From contig NC_084828.1 of assembly GCF_033115175.1 (NCBI RefSeq), positions 37,339,888 to 37,403,887 of the forward strand: a stretch of DNA of 64,000 nt, given 5' to 3'. This stretch comes from Lepus europaeus. Its lineage: Eukaryota; Chordata; Mammalia; Lagomorpha; Leporidae. A program made the translations under genes and the position numbers. Numbering within the stretch: the stretch's first letter is position 1; every line of letters starts with the position of its first letter. This document shows, one piece after another, positions 35,862-45,598 of this stretch. The notes beneath the pieces are model-generated. The model saw nothing but the letters and a program-made list of their open reading frames with translations. It was not told the origin of the DNA and did no database searches.

Positions 35862-36115
35862 AAATCAAGGACTGCTATATGGCAGTCTGCCCTCAAAACA
35901 AGGAATGTGTAAATTCAAGAACTAAGATAAGCAGGAGAGGACCGTATGCTATGGCCTGCCATCATCCACTGGGGGCTCGTATTTCCCCATTTCCCACCGT
36001 TTTGACTGAAGGCGTGGAGGTCCTGGTTCTGGTCTCCCACAAAGCTGAATAAAGTAGTGTCAGGAAGAAGTGTTAACTGATAGTGGATTCTTAGAACGCC
36101 CTGGGCAGTGAAGGT
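35862..36115 (+). repeat. Unassigned dispersed repeat, copy 1
   Basis: The segment 'gactgctatatggcagtctg ... ccttgggcagtg'-like is clearly homologous to 38770-39050 (shared 'aagcaggagaggaccatatgc'-type words, 'tttcccaccg/c', 'actgaaggcgtggaggtc', 'ttggttctggtctcc'). At about 35968 it contains TGGGGGCTCGT, as in a tRNA-Pro primer-binding site, but copy 2 reads TGGGAACTTCGT there. It may be old ERV sequence. Confidence 0.6.
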
Positions 36116-36843
36116 GTCTGTGAAGGTGCTTCTAAGAGAAGTCAGAGAACTCAGTGAAAAAGATACAGTCTCACCCAATGTGAGTGGGCACCAGATAATT
36201 GGCTGAGGACCCAGATGGAACAAAACAATAGATGGAGCTGAGACACCCTTCTTTTCCTCTCCTTGGATAGCAGAAGTCCAGTTTTCCTGGCCTTTGAACT
36301 CTGAAACTTGGGTAAGTGCACCTGTTGTTACTCCATTTCCACTCTCTTCCCTTGCCAATGATTAGGTCTATGGCCTTGGGCCGAGGTTGTGCAATTGTTG
36401 TTCCTGGTTCTCAGGCCTTTGGACGTGGAGTGAATCACACTACAAGCTTCTGTAATTCTCCAGCTTTTGAAAGGCACACTATGGGGATTCTCTGCTTCCA
36501 TAATTGCATGAGCTGGTTTCCAGGGTAAATCCCAACTCATGCATCTACCTGTCTGCCTGTCCTCTATCTTGTTTCTGCTTATGTGGACAGCAGTGACTAC
36601 TCACATGCCCCTGCTCCTTCAAAGGTGTTACTCTTTCAATGCTGTTTAGTGCTTGCTTCTTGGAGAACTAACCTTTTGACAAAAAAGACCTGAAAAATGT
36701 ATGTAATATTCATTACTTTATTATTGTTCATGAGTGTGCCTAGAAATAATTGTTGCTCGATAAATCTAAGATGAGTGATATTCAATGTGCAATTTCTGAG
36801 AGGAGGCAATGAAATTACTGCTTATCCAATTCTCCTTTGTTTT
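36116..36843. other. Possible ancient repeat sequence, unassigned
   Basis: 36280-36560 has phrasing like old mammalian dispersed repeats ('ctttgaactctgaaacttggg', 'ctcaggcctttggacgtgg', 'ctgcttccataattgcatga', 'gctggtttcca'). I cannot name the family. Overlapping short ORFs on both strands (36316-36540) carry no motif. Confidence 0.4.
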
Positions 36844-36858
36844 TTATGGTGCATTCTT

Positions 36859-37200
36859 TTTTAAAATTTTTATTTATTAATTAATTTTTTGACAGGCAGG
36901 GTTAGACAGTGAGAGAGAGAGATACAGGTCTTCCTTTTTCCATTGGTTCACCCCCCAAGTGACAGCTACTGCTGGCACATTGCGGCCGGCACACTGTGCC
37001 GATCCAAAGCCAGGAGCCAGGTGCTTCCTCCTGGTCTCCCATGTGGGTGCAGGGCCCAAGGACCTGGGCCATCCTCCACTGCACTCCCAGGCCACAGCAG
37101 AGACCTGGACTGGAAGAGGAGCAACTGGGACAGAATCTGGCGTCCCGACCAGGCCTAGAACCCAGGGTGCCAGCGCCACAGGCAGAGGATTAGCCTAGTG
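36859..37200 (-). mobile_element. Young CSINE, antisense, with TSD
   Basis: 'ttttgacaggcagggttaga', 'tccattggttcaccccccaag', 'agccaggagccaggtgcttc', 'ggcagaggattagcctagtg'. The TSD TTATGGTGCATTCTT (36844-36858) against TTATGGTGAATTCTT (37201-37215) defines both ends. Confidence 0.97.
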
Positions 37201-37261
37201 TTATGGTGAATTCTTGAGACCATAGATGATTAGCGACAGCTAGGTTCCTGGTACATATATT

Positions 37262-37555
37262 TTCCATTTATTTATTTGAGGGGGGGGGTGAGGCAGACAG
37301 ATAGAGAGAATCCTATCTGCTGGTTCATGCTTGAAATTCCTGCAACATCAGCCAGGGCAGGGCCGAGGCCAAAGCTGGGAGACCGGAGCTCACTCCAGGT
37401 CTCCCACATGGGTGACAGGAACTCCGTTACCTGGCCATCACCACCACCTCTCAGGATCTGCATTAGTAGGAAACTGTAATCTGGAGTGAGTTAGGAATCC
37501 AACCCAGATACTCTGATGTAGGACCCATGTGCCTTAACTAACAGGCCACAGGCCA
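37262..37555 (-). mobile_element. Old CSINE, antisense
   Basis: 'ttatttatttgaggggggg', 'tgctggttcatgcttgaaatt', 'ggatctgcattagtaggaaa', 'ggaatccaacccagatactc', 'ccttaactaacaggcca'. It has the older-subtype 'cattagtagg' signature. Confidence 0.8.
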
Positions 37556-37924
37556 CTCTTTCCCTTTAAATTAAAATCAATTTTATTGAATGTGTTCAGA
37601 GAAACTCTTAAAAATTATATTACTTCCATTTTGCTATTTTGTTGTGGTTGCACATGCTTTTTTTTTTTTTTTTTTTCTCTTTTTCTAAAACACTTCCATA
37701 AACCATAGCAATTAAGCTGAAACTGATCCATAGGTGGTGCTATGATATCCTGAAGACGATATCAAGGGCCACTCTCGTATTCCAATGATCTCAAAATCTA
37801 TTTCATGTTTCGATGTCTAAATCTCCTAAATCTGATGACATCTGTGCAAGCATCTGTTGGTAGTGATTTGGTTAGACAGGCTTTTCCAAAAAACACACCA
37901 TGGGAGAATTAAGAGAAACAAATG
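37556..37924. other. Sequence without assigned feature
   Basis: A T-run of about 20 bases at 37660-37679 followed by 'ctctttttct' could be a retroelement tail, but no body is recognisable. Confidence 0.45.
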
Positions 37925-38565
37925 GACTGGTCTTGTGGTGTAGCTTCCCTTATCGGTGATGGTTGGAGCCTTGATTGCCTGTTTTTTTGTTTTTTTTGTT
38001 TTTTTTTTAAAGGCAGAGTTAGATAGTGAGAGAGAGAGAGAGGAAGGTCTTACTTCCGTTGGTTAACCCCCTAAATGGCCTCTACGGCCGGCATGCTGCA
38101 GCCATCCGAAGCCAGGAGCCAGGTGCTTCCTCCTGGTATCCCATGCGGGTGCAGGGCCCAAGCACTTGGACCATCCTCCATTGCACTCCTGGGCCACAGC
38201 AGAGAGCTGGACTGGAAGAGGAACAACTGGGACAGAATCTGGCGCCCCAACTGGGACTAGAACCCGGGGTGCCGGCGCTGCAGGCAGAGGATTAGCCTAG
38301 TGAGCTGCAGAGCTGGCCAATTGATTGGCTGTTTCTAATCTTGTGTTCTGTGAATGTGCCAGAGAAAGCGGCAGAAGATGGGCCAAGTGCTTTTGCCCCT
38401 GCCACCAACATGAGAGATCTGGATGGAGTTCCAGGCTCCTGGCTTTGGCTTGGCTCTGCCCTGGCCATTTGGGGAGTGAACTTGTGAATGGAAGCTATCT
38501 CTCTCCCCCTTCTCTCTCTGAATTGCCTTTCCAATAAATACATAAATCTGTAAAAAAATAAAAAA
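37925..38565 (+). mobile_element. Old CSINE split by a younger CSINE
   Basis: The head at 37925-37984 ('actggtcttgtggtgtagct') and the body at 38335-38565 ('ccagagaaagcggcagaaga', 'ccatttggggagtgaac', 'ccaataaatacataaatctg') form one sense element. The split lies exactly at the TSD of the antisense CSINE 37985-38320. Confidence 0.85.
37985..38320 (-). mobile_element. CSINE inserted inside an older CSINE
   Basis: Antisense young-type copy: T-rich tail, 'aaaggcagagttagatagtg', 'ccgttggttaaccccctaaa', 'gaagccaggagccaggtgct', 'cagaggattagcctagtgag'. TSD TTGATTGCCTGTTT (37971-37984) against TTGATTGGCTGTTT (38321-38334). Confidence 0.95.
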
Positions 38566-38769
38566 TAAAAAGAAACACACAGAAATGAAGACAGCTGCAG
38601 AAAGACACAATTTTTATGCATTAGTATATTTATTCTCAGTAATTGGCTCATACAGTTGTGGGTAGTGATATCTATGAAATTTGCAGTGTGAATCAGAAGA
38701 CTGGACATTCAGGTAAGTGTTGATGCCCTGGGAAGATGAGATGCTACCCTCCAAAATGCAGCAAATGAG

Positions 38770-39050
38770 TTACATCAGGAAATACTATATGGCACTGTGT
38801 CCTCAAAACAAAGAATGTGTTAATTCAGGAACCAAGACAGAGAAGCAGGAGAGGACCATATGCCATCCCCTGCAATCATGCCCTGGGAACTTCGTATTTC
38901 CCGATTTCCCACCCCTTTGACTTTGAATACTGAAGGCGTGGAGGTCTTGGTTCTGGTCTCCAACAAAGACTGAGTAAAGTAGAGTAGGAAGAAGTATTAA
39001 CTGATAGCGTGCTCTTAGAAAGCCCGGGGCAGTGACAGAACCCGCTGCTA
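38770..39050 (+). repeat. Unassigned dispersed repeat, copy 2
   Basis: Homologous to 35862-36115, about 2.9 kb away, in the same orientation: 'gaaatactatatggcactgt', 'gaagcaggagaggaccatat', 'actgaaggcgtggaggtctt', 'gttctggtctccaacaaaga', 'aagaagtattaactgatag'. No motif identifies it. The 67-codon frame at 38717-38920 is not recognisable. Confidence 0.6.
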
Positions 39051-39118
39051 GTATGGGGCCTCAGTAGTATGTCTGTGAATTCTGGAGCATAGTAGGCTGA
39101 AAATTCAGGCAAAATTAC

Positions 39119-40425
39119 TTTTTTTTCCTGGGGTAGATATAATTATTTTTGGTAACATACATTAAGTGGCACTAATTACACAGTAACTATAAGGTAACTA
39201 ATATGAAAGCACAGAACTGCAATGGACTTGGGCATTTCTGGCTGAGCACATTAGAAAAACAGAACAATACAAAACAAAATCAAACCTGGATGCCCACTCC
39301 AGATTGATGCCAAATGAAATCCATAAAGGAGTAAAGCTCCCAGGTGGTAACTCACCAGAATACCTTACAGTTGACAGATGACAAGCAGGACATGGTAGTT
39401 ACAAAGAAATCTCAGCCTAATTCACAAAAGTTACCAACTATTTCCCTTTCTAGGAAGAAGTGAAGACATCCCTTGAATCAGCACCTGGGGTGTCAGGTGG
39501 GCATGCAGAGAGGGCTGTTAGAGCAGTTAGGGAGAGTCAGATGGGCTGGACATCGTTCATCATCATGATTGGCTCCTAAATACTGGTAGCAAGATGAATT
39601 CCAATTTGTAACCTCAGATATATTATAGATAAATGAAAAAGGCCAGTACTCACACCCTAGGACAGCACTTCAGAATTAACCTAGTAGGGTTTCACAGGAC
39701 AAGGCATCCATGTTTTTTCTTCCCACATTTGGCTTGCACAGGCCCTGTTCTGGCCATTTCAAAAACCTCCCTCGCTCTATCTTTGTTTTTTGCTGACCAC
39801 TTCATGTAGCCAAAAGCACCAATCCTGTTCGCCATGTCTCTGCCTCCTTCAGGTTTCACTGGCTCCAGCTTCATCTGGGCTATCTCCCACCTTGTATGTT
39901 CATCATTCTGAAGCTCACTCTTGCTCCCAGCCAGCATGATGGGCACGTTTGCGACAGAGATGCTTGACTACTGGGGTCCATTTTTTCCTGGGATATTTTC
40001 TAAACTCTCACGGTTGTTCATGGAGAAACACATCAGGATACATCGGTGTCTGGGTAAGAGGGGGGCCTCAGGGGATCATAATCTTGTGTCCCACAAAGCC
40101 AACTCTACCCATTTTCCATCCACTTCACTATCTGCCACGTAGTTCTCAGATACCTCTATCCCCTCCATCAGTGAGCATCAACACTGACAGGCTCGTTTTT
40201 TCCCGATGGCAGCCATTACAAACAGGTGTTCTCCAAGATGCATGCCAAGTGTGGCAAAACAACAAAAATTGAAGATGTCAGATAAAGGGCTTGGGTGATG
40301 GCTCTATGTGAGTCCTGCCTCTTGGTGCCAAGTGGATAACTGAAGAGGCCAAGGTAGATTAAGGAGAGAACTGATGGCAGATGGCAGGTGGCAGGCAGGG
40401 AGCTCCAGCCAGCAAGGGTGGGCCC
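39119..40425 (-). pseudogene. RHOA: RHOA processed pseudogene (retrocopy)
   Basis: The last 84 codons (39692-39946, minus strand) align without gaps to RHOA residues 110-193. They include 'NDEHTR', '[20 protein letters not shown]', the G5 motif SAK, a basic tail GKKK and the CAAX box CLVL. The 5' part starts at an intact ATG at 40216 (MAAI..KK). Deletions then remove the P-loop region and, further on, 11 bases of switch II including the DxxG glycine and Gln63, so the frame is broken. The guanine-specificity motif NKxD reads SKSE. There are no introns. 39127-39691 matches the RHOA 3' UTR ('aacctagtagggtttca' reversed, 'gacagcacttcagaattaac') and ends in an oligo-T (39119-39126), the reversed poly-A tail. 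A possible TSD is AGGCAAAATTAC (39107-39118) against AGGCAAAACTTC (40426-40437). This is a dead retrocopy made by L1 machinery. The 5' limit is less certain than the 3' limit. Confidence 0.95.
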
Positions 40426-40437
40426 AGGCAAAACTTC

Positions 40438-41690
40438 TATGTTGCACTCTTGACAATTTCTTCTTTGGAAAACCTCAGCTTTTGTTCCAAAGACCTTCAT
40501 TTATATAATGAAACCCAGCCACATGGTGGCAACTAGTTTCCTGTATTCAAAATATAATGATTTAAATGTCAGTTACTTTGGAAAAAACCTTCATAGCAGC
40601 ATCCATCTGGGGTTTTGATCAAACAACTGGGTGTCATAGGCTAAAGCAATTGACAAATGCAGAAGCATTTTCTACAGATGAACGAATTTAAATGCCAATC
40701 TTGCTTCTGAGAAAGAAAAAAAGGAAACGAGATATCCTGAAGCTTTGCTGGGCTTCTCATATCAACATAAATAACTTTCCATAACATCTAAGAAGATTCC
40801 ATGAATGGGCATGATGGGATGCTGGGCTTAGAAGGGTTGATCCTTGGCTTTCAGGGCTCCGCTTATAAAAACAAAAGCCAAATAAATGACTAGTAGAGCG
40901 TAGGAAAATTGTTGCTCTACTGTCCTGTGTTTTCAAATGACAGTCTTGTTCAGCATATCTCACTGAAGTGATCTAGGGATATAGTGCAGAGGCAGAAACA
41001 AAAAAATAAGAAAAATCCTATGATGATAGGAAAAAGGAAATAATTATTTTTGTTCTTTTTCTTTATCATCTTTTATTGGCAGATAAATTCAAATTTTCTG
41101 TTAATATATTTATGTATTAGAGAAATACAAAACTAGAATCTATTTTAAATTTATTAAATATAAATTCATATAATTAATATAGTCTTTGTTTCCTCAGGAA
41201 TGGAATTTTCTATAGTGAGAAATGAGTGGCCCAAAGTAACATTTAACTCTTTGTTGTACTATTGAGCTTAATTTCATTTAAAAATTTTGTTTAAACGTAT
41301 TTCCCAGGATATCATTAAGATGATGCTTAAAAATGCAGTTAATATATTGAAATCAAGTCTTTGAAGGGAAATTTTCTAAAACTGTACTGAAAGGGAGAGT
41401 GTAACAGCAGAAGAGGAAGATACATGAGAAATTCCACTTACTTTGGGGCAGAATATTTGAGGAGGAATTGGATCCTCATAAAATTATATTATCTTCTAAA
41501 TCCATGCTCCAGTAAGTCAGACTACACACAAACAACACTATTTCATCTTGACAAAAGATTTGATCTTTCTATCTCACATAAGTGTTCCATTTCATAAAAT
41601 CATGCTTTGGAACCAAAAGTTTATTTTTTCTGTGGTTTGCTATCCAAATCTATTGTAAAAATTAACTGTCCCTAATAGTCTGTATTTGGC
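40438..41690. other. 1.25-kb sequence without assigned feature
   Basis: No gene or repeat family recognised. The start may include more 5' UTR-like retrocopy sequence if the TSD proposed for the RHOA pseudogene is wrong. Confidence 0.5.
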
Positions 41691-41703
41691 TTTACAAGAC
41701 TTT

Positions 41704-42022
41704 TATTTGTTTTTAATTTATTTGACAGGTAGAGTTATAGACAGTGAGAGACAGAGAGAAAGGTCTTCCTTCCGTTGGTTCACTCCACAAATGGTCGCTA
41801 CAGCTGGTGTTGCACCGATCCAAAGCCAGGAGCCAGGTGCTTCCTCCTGGTCTCCCATACGGGTGCGGGGGCCCAAGAACTTGGGCCATCATCCACTGCC
41901 CTCCTGGGCCACAGCAAAGAGCTGGACTGGAAGAGGAGCAACCAGGACTAGAACCCGGCGCCCATATGGGATGCCGGCACCGCAGGCGTAGGATTAACCA
42001 AGTGACCCATGGCACCAGCCCT
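41704..42022 (-). mobile_element. CSINE, antisense, with TSD
   Basis: 'ttaatttatttgacaggtag', 'ccgttggttcactccacaaa', 'agccaggagccaggtgcttc', 'cccatatgggatgccggcac', reversed head 'cccatggcaccagccc'. TSD TTTACAAGACTTT at 41691-41703 and about 42026-42038. Confidence 0.96.
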
Positions 42023-42038
42023 GGATTTACAAGACTTT

Positions 42039-42590
42039 GTATCTAGATTTTTAGGCCAGGTATTTGATGCAATCTAGTTGCAAGGTGAATTGTGAAGATA
42101 AGAACAAAGTGAGATAGAATTTGAGAATGAAGAGTAATACTTAACACTGCAAAGGTTGCATCATTTACAGAATCACCAGGGGACCTGAAAGCATTATGAC
42201 AATAACTAAGATGCACAAATAATTCATTTTAATTTTAGTTAGAACTAAGCAAATGATATATGAAATGGTTCCAAATATGACAGAATGTTAAAGGGATATC
42301 TGTATGGTTCTACAGTTAAACAAATAAGCAGATGGTGGCCTTTGTATTAAAATGTTGTGTTAAATATGTGTCATAATTTAACAATTTAATAGATATTTGC
42401 TTTTATATATATTTGTTTGAAAATGCCTTATTTCTGCACTTCTGGTTGTTTATTTGCAATGGGATTGTTAAAGGATTAGTAATATTAGTAATTGTAATAT
42501 TAGTAATATTACAATATAATTGTTAAAGGATTAGTCTTTTCTGTAATTGAAGTTTTCTCCATATTGCTTTTCTAAACAAAAGTATCACTT
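42039..42590. other. AT-rich sequence without assigned feature
   Basis: Contains a short local duplication near 42465-42530 ('gttaaaggattagt' twice, with 'aatattagtaat' repeats between). No gene. Confidence 0.5.
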
Positions 42591-42929
42591 CTTTTTTTTT
42601 TTTTTTTTTGACAGGCAGAGTGGATAGTGAGAGAGAGAGAGACAGAGAGAAAGGTCTTCCCTTTTGCCGTTGGTTCACCCTCCAATGGCCACTGCTGCCG
42701 GCGCATCTCGCTGATCTGAAGCCAGGAGCCAGGTGCTTCTCCTGGTCTCCCATGCGGGTGCAGGGTCCAAGCAAGTTGGGCCATCCTCCACTGCACTCCC
42801 GGGCCATAGCAGAGAGCTGGCCTGGAAGAGGGGCAACCGGGAAAGAATCCGGTGCCCCAACCGAGACTAGAACCCGTGGTGCCGGCGCTGCAAGCTGGAG
42901 GATTAGCCTGTTAAGCCACGGCGCCGGCC
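42591..42929 (-). mobile_element. Young CSINE, antisense
   Basis: Pure T-run, 'gacaggcagagtggatagtg', 'gccgttggttcaccctccaa', 'gaagccaggagccaggtgct' and 'gttaagccacggcgccggcc'. It is of the same young subtype as 27257-27591. Confidence 0.96.
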
Positions 42930-43463
42930 AAAGCATATTAGAAACTATCTAATTCACATTCTGATGCAGAAGATAATGTATGAGCATTCTACTTAATATG
43001 TTGCTACTGATATTTCTCTCAGTAAAAAGCCCTGGTAGTCATAACAGTACACCAGATATTATTTGGTGAAAATCATGGAGAAAAACAGAGGTTCTCATCT
43101 GACCCATAGAGTTTGCAGAAATGGGCCCACACAAAAAAATTAAGTGATTGACAAGGTGACACTGCATGTAGTAGCAAAAATGTGGTGATTTTAATAAGTA
43201 GTGTGGTGTTATTTGCATTTTCAAGGAAAAATAATCCACGCTGACTCCAACTTCACAGGATACAAGAAAAAAAATCTAATGCCGATATATTGCTTATCCA
43301 AAAGAGAAAGGTATCTTTTTGAAAGGACAGACTTTGTTGTCCTTTATGTTTACCAGTATTTACTAGAACAGAGCTGTTCTTGGCTCCTGGATCACTTGTT
43401 GGCTTCATCCTTCCCTGATCATTCTTCCTCATTTGATGGAGCACCTTTCCCATAGACACCATC
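42930..43463. other. Sequence without assigned feature
   Basis: No gene or repeat recognised. Confidence 0.5.
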
Positions 43464-43477
43464 AGAAAGAAGCAGTC

Positions 43478-43800
43478 GGGGGCCGGCGCTGTGGTGCAGT
43501 GGGTTAATCCTCTGCCTGCAGAGCCAGCATGCCATATGGGCACCGGTTCTAGTCCCGGCTGCTCCTCTTCTAATCCAGCTCTCTGCTATGGTCTGGGAAA
43601 GCAGTAGAAGATGGCCCAAGTCCTTAGGCCCCTGCACCAGTGTGGGAGACCAGAGGAAGCTCCTGAGTCCTGGTTCCAGATCGGCGCAGCTCTGGCCGTT
43701 GCAGCCATTTGGGGAGTGAACCAGTGGATGGAAGGCCTTTCTCTCTGTCCTTCTCACTGTCCTTAACTCTTTCAAATAAATAAATAAAATCTTAAAAAAA
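43478..43800 (+). mobile_element. CSINE with 14-bp TSD; internal pol III boxes visible
   Basis: Full-length: box A-like TGGTGCAGTGGG (43492-43503), box B-like GGTTCTAGTCC (43545-43555), body, 'ctctctgtccttctcactgt', tail 'caaataaataaataaaatct'. TSD AGAAAGAAGCAGTC (43464-43477) against AGAAAGAAGTAGTC (43801-43814). This is the best-preserved copy in the window for defining the family. Confidence 0.98.
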
Positions 43801-43944
43801 AGAAAGAAGTAGTCTCCGTTAAACCAATACATCTACTTGCCTTTATGCTGAAATTCTGTTTTCCTCATCATAAACTGGAAGTTCTATCTCTGCCCTATCA
43901 AAGAACTAAAATAAAAATAAACAAAAAACCTGTCACTTTTATTT

Positions 43945-44040
43945 TGGCTTCTCTTTCTGCACGTCAATTTCTTCATCTTTGAGTCCTCAACATCAATGGG
44001 TGTTGGCACATGGCAAATGCTAAATAAATGTTTGTTCCAA
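43945..44040 (+). mobile_element. L2/MIR-type 3' end fragment
   Basis: 'ggcacatggcaaatgctaaa' followed by 'taaatgtttgttcc' is the shared L2/MIR 3' terminus. Short and diverged. Confidence 0.6.
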
Positions 44041-44121
44041 ATACACCCAGAACCAACAATCTTAGCTGACCATATGTTTGGTTTATCTTCCTCTCTCTTC
44101 AAAAGAAAAATAGTTAGACCT

Positions 44122-44346
44122 TTTTTACTATAATGTAAATGTAAAATATGTTATCTCGAAAACTAAAAAAAAAAAAAAAAAAAAGAGAGAGAGAGAAGGG
44201 AGAAGTTAGGAGGTGAGAGGAGAAGTGGGGGAGGGAACAAGGGAGAGAGGAAGGAAATACCATTAGGTTCTTAGAATTTTATCTATAAATCACATTGAAT
44301 CTATTAAGAACTAATTAAAATTAAAATTTAAAAAATTTTAAAAAAA
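44122..44346 (+). mobile_element. Old L1 3' terminus, sense
   Basis: 'tactataatgtaaatgtaaa', an A-run, a G/A-rich tract (44185-44255), 'ttaggttcttagaattttat' and 'atcacattgaatctattaag', then an A-rich end. The same L1 tail occurs sense at 58388-58546 and reversed at 15970 and 55735. Confidence 0.82.
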
Positions 44347-44639
44347 GCAGGGAGTCTTCCAGCTTCTAAATATTGAATCATTTTAACTTAGTTAAGGTTC
44401 TCATATGGATGAATTTGACCTTAAAGTGTGAAGTGATTGCTTAACGAGATTTTTAAAAATCAATATAGAGAATGAAGTACTGTGCTAGGCCAGGGAAAAA
44501 GTAAATTCTACCCATTTTCTAATTAAGTAAATGAATGCTACTTTTATGAATTCTTATTAATCTTCAAATAATACAAATAATTAATCTTCAAATAATACAA
44601 ATCTAAAGGCCTTACTAATCTTAAAGATTGCCTGCAGCT

Positions 44640-45050
44640 TCCCAAAGATAAACAGACTTGTAGCTGTACATCTCCTTTCTTTGCTTCCAATTCTCAGGTG
44701 CTGCTAGACAGTTTCTTGAACTTACTAATTCCTCTAGAGGTTGTTTTTGTCTGCTCTTTGCCTTACTGTTCCCTTCCTCTTTCTTCAGTTCACTGTTTAG
44801 ATGCTACTCGGAAAAAGGAATTTTCCTAAACCATTCCCCATGCATAGATTTTTCTGGATTATCTAGATCATGTTTACTTCATTATTTGTATCAAATCAAT
44901 TTTTGTGAAATCCTTATACTATCATCCACTTATTTCTCATTTTCTCCACTAGAATGTGAATCCTGTGAATTCAGGAACCTTGATGCTTGTGTTCCTCAGA
45001 AGTGAAGTATTTCATTTGTAGTTGATATTCAGTAAGTATTTTGCATAATT
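44640..45050 (+). mobile_element. L2 fragment, sense
   Basis: The 3' part has 'tctccactagaatgtgaatc', 'ctgtgaattcaggaaccttg' and 'ttgatattcagtaagtattt', which match the L2 3' region (cactagaatgtaagctc, atgagggcaggga, cagtaaatattt). The upstream 'ttcctaaaccattccccatg' and 'cttacttcattatttgtat'-like words also fit. Confidence 0.75.
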
Positions 45051-45280
45051 AATCATGTCATTCTTAAATGATATAGATATCAATGGATTACATTTTGCTA
45101 CTTAGAATGTGGTCTCAGACCAACAGCAATGTCTTCACTTGGGAACTAATTCAGTCTGCAGAATGTGCATTTTAAAATCCCAGGTGTTTTGTATGCATAT
45201 TAGTTTGAGAAATACTGAATTAATATACATAGGTTTTCCTTTCAAACAAGTACTATCCAAGATAATAGTATTTTTGGTTC

Positions 45281-45598
45281 TTTTTTTTATTTATTTATTT
45301 GAAAGGCAGATTTGCATAGAGAAAGGGAGAGACAGGAAGATCTTTTATCTGCTGATTCAGTCCCCAAATAGCTGTGATGGCCTGGGCTGGGCCAGACCAA
45401 AGCCAGGAGCCAGGACTTCATCCTGCTCTCCCATGTCAGTGCAGGGACCGAAATTCTTGAGCCCTCTTCTACTGCTTTCCCAGATCATTACTAGGGAACT
45501 GGATTGGAAGTGGAGCAGCTAGGACTCAAACCATCACCCTTATGGAATGCCAGTGTTGCAGGCAGCAGCTTTACCTGCTACACCACAATGCTGGTGCC
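45281..45598 (-). mobile_element. CSINE, antisense
   Basis: 'tttatttatttatttgaaag', 'atctgctgattcagtcccca', 'accaaagccaggagccagga', 'ggcagcagctttacctgcta', reversed head 'caccacaatgctggtgcc'. The ORFs at 45109-45704 overlap it and are chance. Confidence 0.94.

Noticed and set aside
35915-36358. 147-codon open frame on the minus strand
   Set aside because: It is antisense to the unassigned repeat shared with 38770-39050. The second copy does not preserve the frame, and there is no motif.
43492-43555. tRNA gene (box A and box B present)
   Set aside because: The boxes belong to the tRNA-derived head of a CSINE. No cloverleaf with paired acceptor ends can be formed.
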